Positions 16,974-24,666 of a stretch of DNA of 64,000 bases are shown piece by piece; position 1 is the first letter of the stretch; each line of letters opens with the position of its first letter. This DNA is from GCA-2746605 sp963710615. GTDB lineage: Bacteria > Bacteroidota > Ignavibacteria > Ignavibacteriales > Melioribacteraceae. Under the pieces are notes generated by a model. The model was not told where the DNA came from. It ran no database searches and saw nothing but the letters and a program-made list of their open reading frames with translations. Location: NCBI GenBank assembly GCA_963710615.1, contig CAVQBF010000001.1, positions 62,001 through 126,000 of the forward strand, written 5' to 3'. A program made the position numbers and the translations under genes.

Positions 16974-17843
16974 TTAAAAATATCTTAAAATCCCAAACCC
17001 CAATCGCCATTCATTATCCGCAGAAGCGCGGTCTGCCCCAACTAAATATTGAGTAGAATTTAGTCTAGCGTTGTTAGTGAGCATAAAATTAAAAATGTGT
17101 CCCCCAGTCTCTATAACTACTCCAAAGGATAATGAATTATAAGATTTGCCCAATTCATCAAGTCGTATTCTTCCTTGATAGCCGGCAACAATTGCGTTAT
17201 GTTCAACAAATAAACTCCAAGTTCTATCAAAGTAATACTGAAGATAGGTTCCAATTGTAAAAGTATACTGTTTATCTACAGAGTAGATAAAACTATTATA
17301 TAGATAGGAAGGAACAATTCCAATCCCTAGTTTTTTATCGAAGAGCATACCATTGTAAATTAATTGAGCATAAAACTGCATATTGTCAAAATCACCTTTG
17401 CCTCTATCAATGCTTTGAGGTACTTCAGTATTAATTGCAAAGCCGCCTAATAGCGAAAACACACTTGGCAAATATATATTATCAACCTGAAATAATTTCT
17501 GTTTAAGCTGAATTTCGTAATTATCAGTATTGTTACTTCTTCCGAATGTAGTCATTAAATCATCGGTTATACCGTAAGCAAGAGCAAATCTAATTCTTGC
17601 CGGACCATCAAAGCCGTAAAGGGCATCAATCCCTTCGTTTATTGAGGGAATAAACCGATGAGAAATTTCGTACATCCAATTTCCCTTTTCTAAAGATTCA
17701 GTTGTCGCAAAATTTGCTGTTTGTGTTGAGTGAAATAGAGCAAGTTTTAATTCAATCTTTTCTTCGCTCTTTTTCCATTGGGGTTGTGCTAGATATGAGA
17801 TATTTAGCGTAAGCAATATTAGTATAATTATATTTTTTTTCAA
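16974..17843 (-). CDS. DUF5777-family outer-membrane beta-barrel protein
   Basis: A signal peptide (MKKNIIILILLTLNISYLAQ) is followed by alternating amphipathic strands ending in an aromatic (...GFGILRYF), as in outer-membrane barrels. ANFATTESLEKGNWMYEISH and GPARIRFALAYGITDDL match the DUF5777 barrel pattern. The TTG start has GGAG 9 nt upstream and lies 2 nt after the YceI stop. It is the last gene of a probable operon with YceI and the CX4CH lipoprotein, a combination I associate with periplasmic or outer-membrane redox modules. Its precise role is unknown. Confidence 0.8.
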   Translation of the reverse strand: MKKNIIILILLTLNISYLAQPQWKKSEEKIELKLALFHSTQTANFATTESLEKGNWMYEISHRFIPSINEGIDALYGFDGPARIRFALAYGITDDLMTTFGRSNNTDNYEIQLKQKLFQVDNIYLPSVFSLLGGFAINTEVPQSIDRGKGDFDNMQFYAQLIYNGMLFDKKLGIGIVPSYLYNSFIYSVDKQYTFTIGTYLQYYFDRTWSLFVEHNAIVAGYQGRIRLDELGKSYNSLSFGVVIETGGHIFNFMLTNNARLNSTQYLVGADRASADNEWRLGFGILRYF

Positions 17844-17845
17844 TT

Positions 17846-18427
17846 TTACTTCTCCGCAACTTTTTCTAAATTAAAATTTAAATGAAGTTTAATCTCTTCT
17901 GCTACTTTAATAAACGCAAGCAGACTTGGCGCTTCAATTTCATGATCTTTTAAGAAAACTGAAAAGTTGCAAACTACATTCATTTTATTATTTTCAATAA
18001 AAATTTTGGCATTAATACTTATTTCTTTTTCAATTCCATGTAAAAATATTTTACCTTTAGAAACCACATTATATTGGTTTGCACTCTCGCCTTCTTCAAT
18101 TAAATTTATAATTTTCCCCTTGAACCAAGTTTTAGGATATTTATCTGTTTCCAGGACATCCTCACGCATATCTCTGTCTCTTTTACCTATTCCCGTTTCA
18201 ACAGAATTAAGATCTACTTCAAAATAGATTTCATTATTCTCTCCAAAGATTTTATCACCTTCCCAATAAATATATCCATCAATATTGCTGGTAATACCAT
18301 CAAAATCTAAAAGAGAAGTTGATGAAGTAAACTTAACCAAATTATCATCTGATTTTTTTACATGCCATTCTTCCGAATAGACTAAAAGAGGCAGAGCAAA
18401 TATTAGGTAAAGAATTAAGCTTTTCAT
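17846..18427 (-). CDS. YceI-family periplasmic protein
   Basis: The ATG at 18427 is preferred (AAAGGA upstream) over the TTG two codons earlier. A signal peptide is followed by a YceI-like lipocalin-fold beta-barrel: LVKFTSSTSLLDFDGITSN, then FEVDLNSVETGIGKRDRDMR, then DKYPKTWFKGKI, the family's F-x-V-D-xx-S-x-D/E-T and Y-P-x-x-x-F motifs. YceI proteins bind isoprenoid-like or amphiphilic ligands in the periplasm and often neighbour redox genes. It sits between the CX4CH lipoprotein (upstream) and the DUF5777 barrel (downstream, 2-nt gap). Confidence 0.85.
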   Translation of the reverse strand: MKSLILYLIFALPLLVYSEEWHVKKSDDNLVKFTSSTSLLDFDGITSNIDGYIYWEGDKIFGENNEIYFEVDLNSVETGIGKRDRDMREDVLETDKYPKTWFKGKIINLIEEGESANQYNVVSKGKIFLHGIEKEISINAKIFIENNKMNVVCNFSVFLKDHEIEAPSLLAFIKVAEEIKLHLNFNLEKVAEK

Positions 18428-18451
18428 TTTCAATTCCTTTTTTTACTAAAA

Positions 18452-18883
18452 TTAATCATTGGGTGCTCCGTTATTTATCCATTCAATAAGTGCATCAATT
18501 TTATCTTGAGATAATGAAGAACTGTTTAATGGCATTCTGGAACCTTGTATTCCGCCAGACCCAATTATTTTTTGAAGCAGATAACTATTATCCGGATCAT
18601 TGGGTTTTATTAAAAACATTCCGGTTGAACTTTGCTTATTTACAATATTTGAATGAGAGTTTCCCGAAAGATTTGGGTTAACTGAACCGCTTACATGACA
18701 TCCGCTAAACGCACACGACTGATTAAATATATTATTTTGAATGTCTGAAAAAGTTGGCGCAACATTATTATCATTATTTGCCTCATCAATACTGGGAGTG
18801 CTTTCTGTAATGCTATCAGCACAACTAATAAGTATTAATGATATTATAAATAATGGAAGTGAGTAAATATTTTTTTTAAACAC
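18452..18883 (-). CDS. Lipoprotein with cytochrome-c-like CX4CH motif
   Basis: The GTG start has AAGGGA upstream. The lipobox is LISCAD (Cys near residue 21). The mature domain contains IFNQSCAFSGCHVSG. Its C-A-F-S-G-C-H is a CX4CH heme-attachment variant instead of CXXCH, in the context seen in small surface c-type cytochrome domains. A Met-containing PLNSSSLSQDKIDALIEWIN segment at the end, before the terminal NGAPND, could supply the second heme ligand. Cell location is probably a membrane-anchored envelope protein. It lies between the CXXCH/T9SS gene and YceI, all on one strand, supporting a redox role. Heme binding by CX4CH is plausible but not proven. Confidence 0.78.
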   Translation of the reverse strand: MFKKNIYSLPLFIISLILISCADSITESTPSIDEANNDNNVAPTFSDIQNNIFNQSCAFSGCHVSGSVNPNLSGNSHSNIVNKQSSTGMFLIKPNDPDNSYLLQKIIGSGGIQGSRMPLNSSSLSQDKIDALIEWINNGAPND

Positions 18884-18973
18884 GATATTTTCCCTTGTTA
18901 TAAATTAGTTAACATATCTCAATGCAATATAATAAAAGGGCGCAATATTTATTTATATTGCACCCTTAACCCG

Positions 18974-19717
18974 TTATTTTATGAGTAACATTTTTCGTGT
19001 TTCAGAATAGTTGTCGGTTTCAATTCTATAATAATATGTTCCGCTTTGTAAATTATCAGCTTTAAATTGAACTTGATGCAAACCTTTCATCATTCTTTGA
19101 TTTAGTAAAGAAGTGACTTGCTGTCCAAGAACATTGAAAACTTGTAATGATACATTTGTTGCATCAGCTAAATTAAAAGAAATTATTGTTGAAGGATTAA
19201 ATGGATTAGGGTAGTTTTGATTAAGCACAAATTGGTCGGGAATTTCATTCGAGTTTTCATCAACCGAAGTCACATCTGACCAATTTATATCTGTAAAATT
19301 TGCGTTATGAGAAAAATTTTGTACAAAATTCCCCGTAGAACTATTAAATGTTAATCTCCAAGCATGATCATTGGGAGGAGAATCGTAAGCACCATTCCCA
19401 TTGTGATCTGCATAGAAATCTACATTATAATCATGATCCATTTCGATTTGAGGAATGCTCAATGAAAATTGTGGTCCCGGAACAGTAATAGACGTTCGGT
19501 TAATTTCCTCACCCGTATCATTTCTTACAACTCTCATTTCCAGTTTTTGTCCAACATGTGGGGCTAAGTCAACAAAATTAAGTGTGTATAAATACTTCCA
19601 ACCAACATCCTTAAATTCAGTATTATGGGTGAATTCAACTGAGTAATCTCCGGTGTTGTTTTCAAATTTTACTTCCCATGCATGATCTGTTGGGGGCTCA
19701 TCATAAATTCCATTATC
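18974..19717 (-). CDS. C-terminal part of CXXCH/tandem-repeat T9SS protein (3' fragment)
   Basis: This is the continuation, in the +1 frame, of the 19713-20603 gene. It begins within the second copy of the repeat motif (NGIYDEPPTDHAW) and holds the third copy (YADHNGNGAYDSPPNDHAW). It ends with a T9SS type A domain (QNYPNPFNPSTIISF ... GTYYYRIETDNYSETRKMLL). No start codon with a ribosome binding site exists at its head; the first ATG in this frame is at 19537, mid-repeat. The repeat alignment shows exactly one surplus base near 19718. As the sequence stands, the exported protein would lack its T9SS signal and could not reach the surface. Confidence 0.8.
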   Translation of the reverse strand, partial: DNGIYDEPPTDHAWEVKFENNTGDYSVEFTHNTEFKDVGWKYLYTLNFVDLAPHVGQKLEMRVVRNDTGEEINRTSITVPGPQFSLSIPQIEMDHDYNVDFYADHNGNGAYDSPPNDHAWRLTFNSSTGNFVQNFSHNANFTDINWSDVTSVDENSNEIPDQFVLNQNYPNPFNPSTIISFNLADATNVSLQVFNVLGQQVTSLLNQRMMKGLHQVQFKADNLQSGTYYYRIETDNYSETRKMLLIK

Positions 19718-20603
19718 TGTTTAAGTCAGCATACATTTCTACTTTATATTCTCTATTTATTTGAATTCCAGGAAAATCGACATTGAAATCAGCCTCTGCA
19801 ATAGACTCTATTCTCTTCCTTCCTATTTCTTCAGACGTTAAGTCATCTTCTACCCGAATTTCTAAAAGCTGACCAATATGTGGAGTCATACCGGAGAACT
19901 GAATGTTTAGTAAAAATGGCCACTCAATATCAATAAAATTAGTATTATGGGTAAACTCCACAATATCACTGCCTTGTGCATTATTTAACTCTATTCTCCA
20001 AGCGTGGTCAACCGGAGGGGTATCATATTTACCATTTCCATTATGGTCTGAATAAAAATCAATATTATAACTATTTCCTGCAATTATTGCGTCAAGCGTT
20101 AAGCTGAATGTTTCTGTAACAGTAACCGAAGTTCTTCCAACTTCTTTCATATTATTTTTGTCAAAAACCCTTAGCCAAAGAGTTTGACCTTCATGAGGGT
20201 TCATCGCATTAAAATTAACCGTTAAAGTTGTTATTGGTGAAGAATTGTTCAATCCAGCTGAAGTAACTAAACTAGCATTTCCGGGCGCAGAATCACCTGT
20301 TTTCCAAATTCCATAAGGATCTTGAAGTTCTTGTCCGTTTGTAACTCCATCGTTATCGGCATCCAGGCTTGCTAAAAGAGGACCCCAATTAACATTTAAT
20401 TGAGCTCCGTCTTGAACCAAGAAAGACTTGAAAACTAACTTTCCAAAATCATTGGGTGTAGTTCCGCCGCCATTTGTATGGCATGTGTTACAACTCAATT
20501 TGCTTCCATTAGGTACTTGTCCAACCCTGTAATCTCTGCCAAATGAATTTAAATTGACTGCAAAAAACAGTACAATACAAACTAAGATTATATCCTTTTT
20601 CAT
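19713..20603 (-). CDS. Secreted CXXCH (heme-type) protein with internal repeats (5' fragment of T9SS protein)
   Basis: The ATG has AAGGAG upstream and overlaps the DUF2892 stop as ATGA, so it is translationally coupled. A signal peptide is followed by LSCNTCHTNGGG (CXXCH, a c-type heme site or a related Cys/His motif) and DADNDGVTNGQEL, a calcium-binding thrombospondin-type-3-like turn. Then come ~100-residue repeats, each containing a YSDHNGNGKYDTPPVDHAW-like block and an EFTHNTNFIDIEW-like strand. The frame stops at 19713 in the middle of repeat two. The rest, including the sorting domain, continues in the +1 frame (18974-19717). Together they would encode about 540 residues. Confidence 0.82.
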   Translation of the reverse strand: MKKDIILVCIVLFFAVNLNSFGRDYRVGQVPNGSKLSCNTCHTNGGGTTPNDFGKLVFKSFLVQDGAQLNVNWGPLLASLDADNDGVTNGQELQDPYGIWKTGDSAPGNASLVTSAGLNNSSPITTLTVNFNAMNPHEGQTLWLRVFDKNNMKEVGRTSVTVTETFSLTLDAIIAGNSYNIDFYSDHNGNGKYDTPPVDHAWRIELNNAQGSDIVEFTHNTNFIDIEWPFLLNIQFSGMTPHIGQLLEIRVEDDLTSEEIGRKRIESIAEADFNVDFPGIQINREYKVEMYADLNR

Positions 20604-20809
20604 TTAATACTCCTTGGTGATTTATTATTTTTAGAAATTGTTGAAAATCCGAATGGTGCATAAGCGGGACACCATCCAATAAAGGAAGTCAAAAGCGGAA
20701 TTATTCCAATAGCTCCCCACCAACTTTGAAAATAGATACCTAAAGCAATTGCAACAATTCCAATTACTAATCGTAAATATTTATCTATTTTGCCCATGTT
20801 CTCTTTCAT
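20600..20809 (-). CDS. DUF2892 (YgaP-like) small membrane protein
   Basis: I place the start at the ATG at 20809 (MKENMGKIDKYLR), the usual N-terminus of this family, just after GGGAGGA. An upstream TTG at 20821 lies ahead of that site and is unlikely. About 69 residues form two hydrophobic helices (LVIGIVAIALGIYF and IGIIPLLTSFIGWCPAYAPFG), the DUF2892 signature with its W-C-P-x-Y motif. Such proteins often occur with Crp/Fnr regulators, thiosulfate/rhodanese or cytochrome genes. Here it is the first gene of a probable operon with redox-type genes and lies downstream of a perfect Crp/Fnr-like palindrome (20894-20912). Confidence 0.85.
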   Translation of the reverse strand: MKENMGKIDKYLRLVIGIVAIALGIYFQSWWGAIGIIPLLTSFIGWCPAYAPFGFSTISKNNKSPRSIK

Positions 20810-20893
20810 CATTCCTCCCAAATAAGGTTCATTAAATTTTAACTGTTGTTTGAACTTCTTTTAGGGTAAAAATACGAGTAAATATCTTATTAG

Positions 20894-20912
20894 TATGTAA
20901 CTTTGTTACATA
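20894..20912. promoter_or_regulatory. Crp/Fnr-type palindromic operator TATGTAAC-TTT-GTTACATA
   Basis: A perfect 8-bp inverted repeat with a 3-nt spacer, about 85-100 nt upstream of the DUF2892 start and just after the end of the Crp/Fnr gene. The core GTAAC-N3-GTTAC recurs at 22979-22991 upstream of the CDF gene. Confidence 0.65.
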
Positions 20913-20927
20913 AAGAATAAAAAATTG

Positions 20928-21593
20928 TTATATGATGAGATTTTTTTCTTGAAGTTTATCTTTGCTTGTGATTAAAATTGAGCCTCGAGATAGTTTAATA
21001 AGATTTTGATATTCAAAATCTTTAAGAATTCTACTTATAACTTCACGAGATGTCCCAATTTCACTAGCAATTTGTTGGTGTGTATATTTAAGCGATGAAC
21101 TATTGATGTCATGTTTAGACAAGAGAAATTCAATCAGCCTTATTTCAGTTCTATTAAATTTTGAATCTTCTAAAAGTTCCAGCACTTTAAATATTATATT
21201 TGACATATAATCAAAAACAAAATTTCTCCAAACATCAAACTTTGAAACCCACTCCCTAACTAATCTATCTTCTACTAAAAGAATTTCAGTATCGGTTTCT
21301 GTATACGCAAGAGCTGGAAATTTTTTATTAGTTAACAAGCATGTAATAGTTAGAATGCAACTTTCGCCTTTGTTTATTCTATATAAAGTCATTTCATTTC
21401 CGCCAGGACTATTGGTATAAATTCTGATTACACCAGACTTTACAATTGGCAAAAATTTACAATCATCTCCTTCCATGGCTATAAACTGATCCTTCAGAAT
21501 TCGCTTCAAGATATGATTCTTTGAAAATTCAAGCTCCACATCTTTTGGTGCATTCTTGAAATAATGAATTATTTCACTCAAATTTTCTGGCAT
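20928..21593 (-). CDS. Crp/Fnr-family transcriptional regulator
   Basis: A cNMP-binding-like beta-roll (~20-135) lacks a canonical cAMP-binding cassette, so it probably senses something other than cAMP. No N-terminal Fnr Cys cluster is present, although C46 and C79/C85 exist. The dimerisation helix is at ~135-155. The C-terminal winged HTH has the Crp signature: THQQIASEIGTSREVISRIL then LIKLSRGSILI. GGAG precedes the ATG. It is flanked by two identical-core palindromes (20894 and 22978), the likely operators it binds, controlling the DUF2892/cytochrome operon and the CDF operon that includes itself (inference). Confidence 0.9.
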   Translation of the reverse strand: MPENLSEIIHYFKNAPKDVELEFSKNHILKRILKDQFIAMEGDDCKFLPIVKSGVIRIYTNSPGGNEMTLYRINKGESCILTITCLLTNKKFPALAYTETDTEILLVEDRLVREWVSKFDVWRNFVFDYMSNIIFKVLELLEDSKFNRTEIRLIEFLLSKHDINSSSLKYTHQQIASEIGTSREVISRILKDFEYQNLIKLSRGSILITSKDKLQEKNLII

Positions 21594-21632
21594 AGAAGCT
21601 CCATTTAATAAAGTAATTTAAAATACAAATTG

Positions 21633-22013
21633 TTAATTTGAAATTCCAAGACACATGCCCCCGAAATATGGAATAAGCCATATAAGCCAAACCGAAAGAC
21701 TATACTTATGAAAAATTTTTCTTAGACGTTCACTTCCATTTTTTATTACCCAAGTCGCCCAACTGGCATGAGCCAGCATTAACCAAAGTGCAAGTTGACC
21801 AGTAAGAGTGTGAGGCTCGAGAATGTCAAATGGACCTTCAGCCATTTTATGCATTGCTAATGTTCCGGATACATCGAAAAAGAATCCGATCCAGAATACA
21901 ATAACATGCCATTTTTTCAAATATCTTTTTATTCTCTCAGCCCAGACACCTAGACTGTAAAATAATAGCGCAAGAGTAATTAGTATTGTTGAGATAATTG
22001 TAAGTGGAGCCAT
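21633..22013 (-). CDS. TIGR03987/HsmA-like four-helix membrane protein
   Basis: I chose the ATG at 22013 (MAPLTIISTIL) because AGGA lies 5-6 nt upstream; the earlier ATG at 22040 would overlap the CDF stop without a site. About 126 residues form four hydrophobic helices with conserved-looking polar blocks: LFYSLGVWAERIKRYLKKWHV, FFFDVSGTLAM, GQLALWLMLAHASWA. This resembles the TIGR03987 (HsmA) membrane family; no molecular function is known to me. It sits between the CDF transporter and the Crp/Fnr gene on the same strand. Confidence 0.7.
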   Translation of the reverse strand: MAPLTIISTILITLALLFYSLGVWAERIKRYLKKWHVIVFWIGFFFDVSGTLAMHKMAEGPFDILEPHTLTGQLALWLMLAHASWATWVIKNGSERLRKIFHKYSLSVWLIWLIPYFGGMCLGISN

Positions 22014-22020
22014 TATTATC

Positions 22021-22914
22021 CTATTCAACATCTGGTTCAATGTGTATCAGAACCTCTGCGATTTGCGGATGATTTTTTATGACTTCTTCCTTAGCATTAT
22101 GAGCAATTTTATGTCCCTCCGAAACCGTTAATTGACCATCTACAACAACATGAACGTCAACAAAGTAATCAAAACCCATTTTTCTAATAAAACATTTCTC
22201 TACTTCAATAACTTGGTCTACATTCTCGATTTCTTTTTTTAGTGTACTAATTAATTCAACTGATAAATTGGCATCAGTAAGTTCATAAATGGCAGGTTTT
22301 AAAATTAAGTAACCATTTATTATAATTATGAATGATGCAAATAGGGCGGCTATATCATCTGCCATTTCGTAACCTTCACCTCCAAGCAAAGCTATGGATA
22401 TACCAACAAAGGCAGCAACCGAAGTAATAGCATCACTTCTGTGGTGCCAGGCATCATTTTTTACTGCTATACTATTTATGTTTTGTCCTACCTTATTAAT
22501 GTATCTAAATAGGGATTCTTTAATAATTATTACTGCAACCAAAACAAACAGTGTGAAAGTTGCTGGAGCATGATGTGGTGTTATGATTTCATGAATGCTT
22601 TGAAAAATAATAATTGCCGCTGCAATGAATAAGGATATTGCTACAAAGGAACCAGCCAGCGGTTCCGCTTTCCCATGACCATATGGGTGATTTGCATCCG
22701 GTGGCTTTGTGGCGATTTTTAAGCCGGTCAGGACAATAGACGATGTAAAGACATCGGCAATCGATTCAATTCCATCTGCAATAAGTGCATAAGAATTTCC
22801 AATTATTCCGCTAAATATTTTTATTGTCGCTAGAATGAAACTTATAAATATACCCAATAATGTGGTCCGCACACCCTGAGTAGAAAGACTCTTAAGTTGT
22901 TTTTTATGATTCAA
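22021..22914 (-). CDS. Cation diffusion facilitator (CDF) family transporter
   Basis: Six hydrophobic helices are visible with the CDF metal-site residues: NSYALIADGIESIADV (helix 2, DxxxD) and AWHHRSDAITSV (helix 5, HxxxD), plus NHPYGHGKAE between helices. The ~90-residue cytoplasmic C-terminal domain (VEKCFIRKMGFDYFVDVHVVV ... HIEPDVE) is the ferredoxin-like metal-binding domain. It should export Zn2+, Fe2+ or another divalent cation by proton exchange. The start is TTG (22914) with no clear ribosome site. A GTAAC-N3-GTTAC palindrome lies about 65-75 nt upstream. Confidence 0.93.
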   Translation of the reverse strand: MNHKKQLKSLSTQGVRTTLLGIFISFILATIKIFSGIIGNSYALIADGIESIADVFTSSIVLTGLKIATKPPDANHPYGHGKAEPLAGSFVAISLFIAAAIIIFQSIHEIITPHHAPATFTLFVLVAVIIIKESLFRYINKVGQNINSIAVKNDAWHHRSDAITSVAAFVGISIALLGGEGYEMADDIAALFASFIIIINGYLILKPAIYELTDANLSVELISTLKKEIENVDQVIEVEKCFIRKMGFDYFVDVHVVVDGQLTVSEGHKIAHNAKEEVIKNHPQIAEVLIHIEPDVE

Positions 22915-22977
22915 TTTAAATCAATTTGAGATAATAAATAAGTTTTCAAATATATTAAAATTATTTAGCATAATGAG

Positions 22978-22992
22978 AGTAACAATGTTACT
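22978..22992. promoter_or_regulatory. Second Crp/Fnr-type operator AGTAAC-AAT-GTTACT
   Basis: A perfect 6-bp inverted repeat with a 3-nt spacer, sharing the GTAAC-N3-GTTAC core of the site at 20894. It lies about 65-78 nt upstream of the CDF start, at the head of the CDF / TIGR03987-like / Crp-Fnr gene set. Confidence 0.6.
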
Positions 22993-23099
22993 TATTAAAA
23001 CTACATTTCTCATTATACCAATCAAAAATAAACCAACATTAAGTGCGATTAGGTAACAATTAAATTGATCTATGAGGGGAAGTGCGAATTATAAATAGA

Positions 23100-23578
23100 A
23101 TGCCAAAATTATCATTTGCTGTTTTAGTAAGCTTACATCTAATTAATTGCTAAGATTGCAAAAGTCCCATTACCTTAAATGAATAACGATAGTCGTCAAT
23201 ACTATAAATGAATCAGATATTAATGCAGAAGGAATTTTTAATAAGGATTAAAATATTAGTAATCAGAGTGGTAATTTTTGGTGTAAGTATTTTAAAGAAG
23301 CTCAATCTGATTTTGGCAAAAATCCTAAACAATTAGAATTTGTTTCTTTTAGTCTAAAATTCTCTTGTACGGAAAACATAGATTCTTTTGAGGATTTTAT
23401 GTCAGGTAAAATAGCCATTCGGTTTTTAAACACACAACGAAGTGATTCTGATAAAATTAAGATTGAGGCAGGTAGTGTAATGAATCCCACTGGAAAATCT
23501 TTAGTTCAACTATTAAATTTTGTTTCATCTTCAGATTTAAATATTCTTCATAAACGATTCACTGGTGGTGATTTTTAA
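23100..23578 (+). pseudogene. Decayed lipoprotein gene, unknown family
   Basis: The ATG at 23100 opens a lipoprotein signal (MPKLSFAVLVSLHLINC) that hits a stop immediately after the lipobox Cys (TAA at 23151). After a frame change near 23180, another frame reads ITIVVNTINESDINAEGIFNKD, stop, then about 110 residues ending HKRFTGGDF at 23578. The codon use is coding-like and the pieces are collinear. A - strand ORF across 23302-23490 is its antisense shadow. At least two stops and one frame change make it a pseudogene. The family is not recognised; the C-terminal part looks like a beta-rich domain. Confidence 0.55.
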
Positions 23579-23644
23579 ATGAGAAAATCAATAATATTAA
23601 AAAGATAATTTTTCATTGGTGTAATAATAATATTTGTTGTTTAA
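23579..23644 (+). pseudogene. Remnant of a second gene's signal peptide
   Basis: Immediately after the decayed gene's TAA (TAAATG), MRKSIILKR, a stop, then FFIGVIIIIFVV and a stop reads as a broken N-terminal hydrophobic signal. Nothing coding-like follows before 23682. Probably the start of a former downstream operon member, mostly deleted. Confidence 0.3.
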
Positions 23645-23682
23645 GTTAGAGTAAATGTGTTAAATTATTAAATCAATATTAA

Positions 23683-24648
23683 CTAACTACTAAATAATAC
23701 TTGAGAATAAATATTTTCTAAATGTTCTTTGGTTAGTTTTTCAAAATCTTCTTCTCTGGGCGTAATAAGTAGCCCTGCCATATCAACAGAAGCCGGACTT
23801 ATTAAAAGTTTAGAATCATCTTCAGCAAAAAACTGTTTAGGTCTGTGAGCTTTGCGAGGAAATATAAATACATTCCAATTATCTTCATCAAATAAAGATA
23901 TAATATTTAATAATGGTTCCTCTTTGGAGTATTTATACGATTGCAATTGCTGAATTACTTTTCTTGTCAGTTTAATGATTTTCTGTTTATTCTGAGATTT
24001 GATTACTATGAAATTTAAGAAAGACACTTCTATTTGATAAGCTTCAACAATTTCATCTTTCAATAATACCGATGAGTTTTTTTTAACTAAATGCATGTAA
24101 TAATGTTCAAGCGGGGTTGAGTTTTTTATTCCTGCCTGAAAATGTAAATGATCAGGTGCCGAAGCACCGCATTTAGGACCATTATAAAAAACGAAAAAAT
24201 CATCCCTTAAATCATACGACAAATCAAGGAGATCATGTAATGCTCCATCAATATTTTGGGGTATATGTTCATGATGCGGAATTGTTAGGTGCTGTTTAAA
24301 TATTGGATAGGGATTAACTAAAATTATGTATTTGTCATTGTATTTAATTCCCTTTTGTACCTCTGGTAAATTATCTTCGCATAAAAAGCAGGCGCGGTTT
24401 TCAATTGATTTTTTATCGACTTTTGCAGAAGAAGATGTAATTCTTGATGGATTGAACTGGGCATTAATATAAAAGTTATCAAACTCAAATTTTTTAATTT
24501 TAACATTTTCTAAAGCAGTAAAATTCTGTTTAACAAGATCCCAATTATTTTTTTGATGATTTAATAATGCTTCAGCTTTTTGAGAAAGATTACTGATTTC
24601 CCCAAAACTTTTTAGTTCATCATCAGTAATAAATTTATTGTTATTCAT
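23683..24648 (-). CDS. DUF4922 / HIT-like nucleotidyltransferase-fold protein
   Basis: About 321 residues. A zinc-like pair (ACFLCEDNLP) precedes NPYPIFKQHLTIPHHEH, and the catalytic-type HIT motif follows as GASAPDHLHFQAG (HxHxQ). This layout matches DUF4922 proteins, which are related to galactose-1-phosphate uridylyltransferase and GDP-sugar phosphorylases of the HIT superfamily. A phosphorolytic or nucleotidyl-transfer reaction on a nucleotide sugar is likely but unproven. It is 18 nt downstream of the glycosyltransferase gene on the same strand, supporting a link with nucleotide-sugar metabolism. Confidence 0.82.
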   Translation of the reverse strand: MNNNKFITDDELKSFGEISNLSQKAEALLNHQKNNWDLVKQNFTALENVKIKKFEFDNFYINAQFNPSRITSSSAKVDKKSIENRACFLCEDNLPEVQKGIKYNDKYIILVNPYPIFKQHLTIPHHEHIPQNIDGALHDLLDLSYDLRDDFFVFYNGPKCGASAPDHLHFQAGIKNSTPLEHYYMHLVKKNSSVLLKDEIVEAYQIEVSFLNFIVIKSQNKQKIIKLTRKVIQQLQSYKYSKEEPLLNIISLFDEDNWNVFIFPRKAHRPKQFFAEDDSKLLISPASVDMAGLLITPREEDFEKLTKEHLENIYSQVLFSS

Positions 24649-24666
24649 AAAATCATTTTTTTATAA

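Noticed and set aside
23302..23490. A 62-codon - strand ORF
   Set aside because: It is antisense to the decayed + strand gene at 23100-23578, which has the coherent, coding-like translation.
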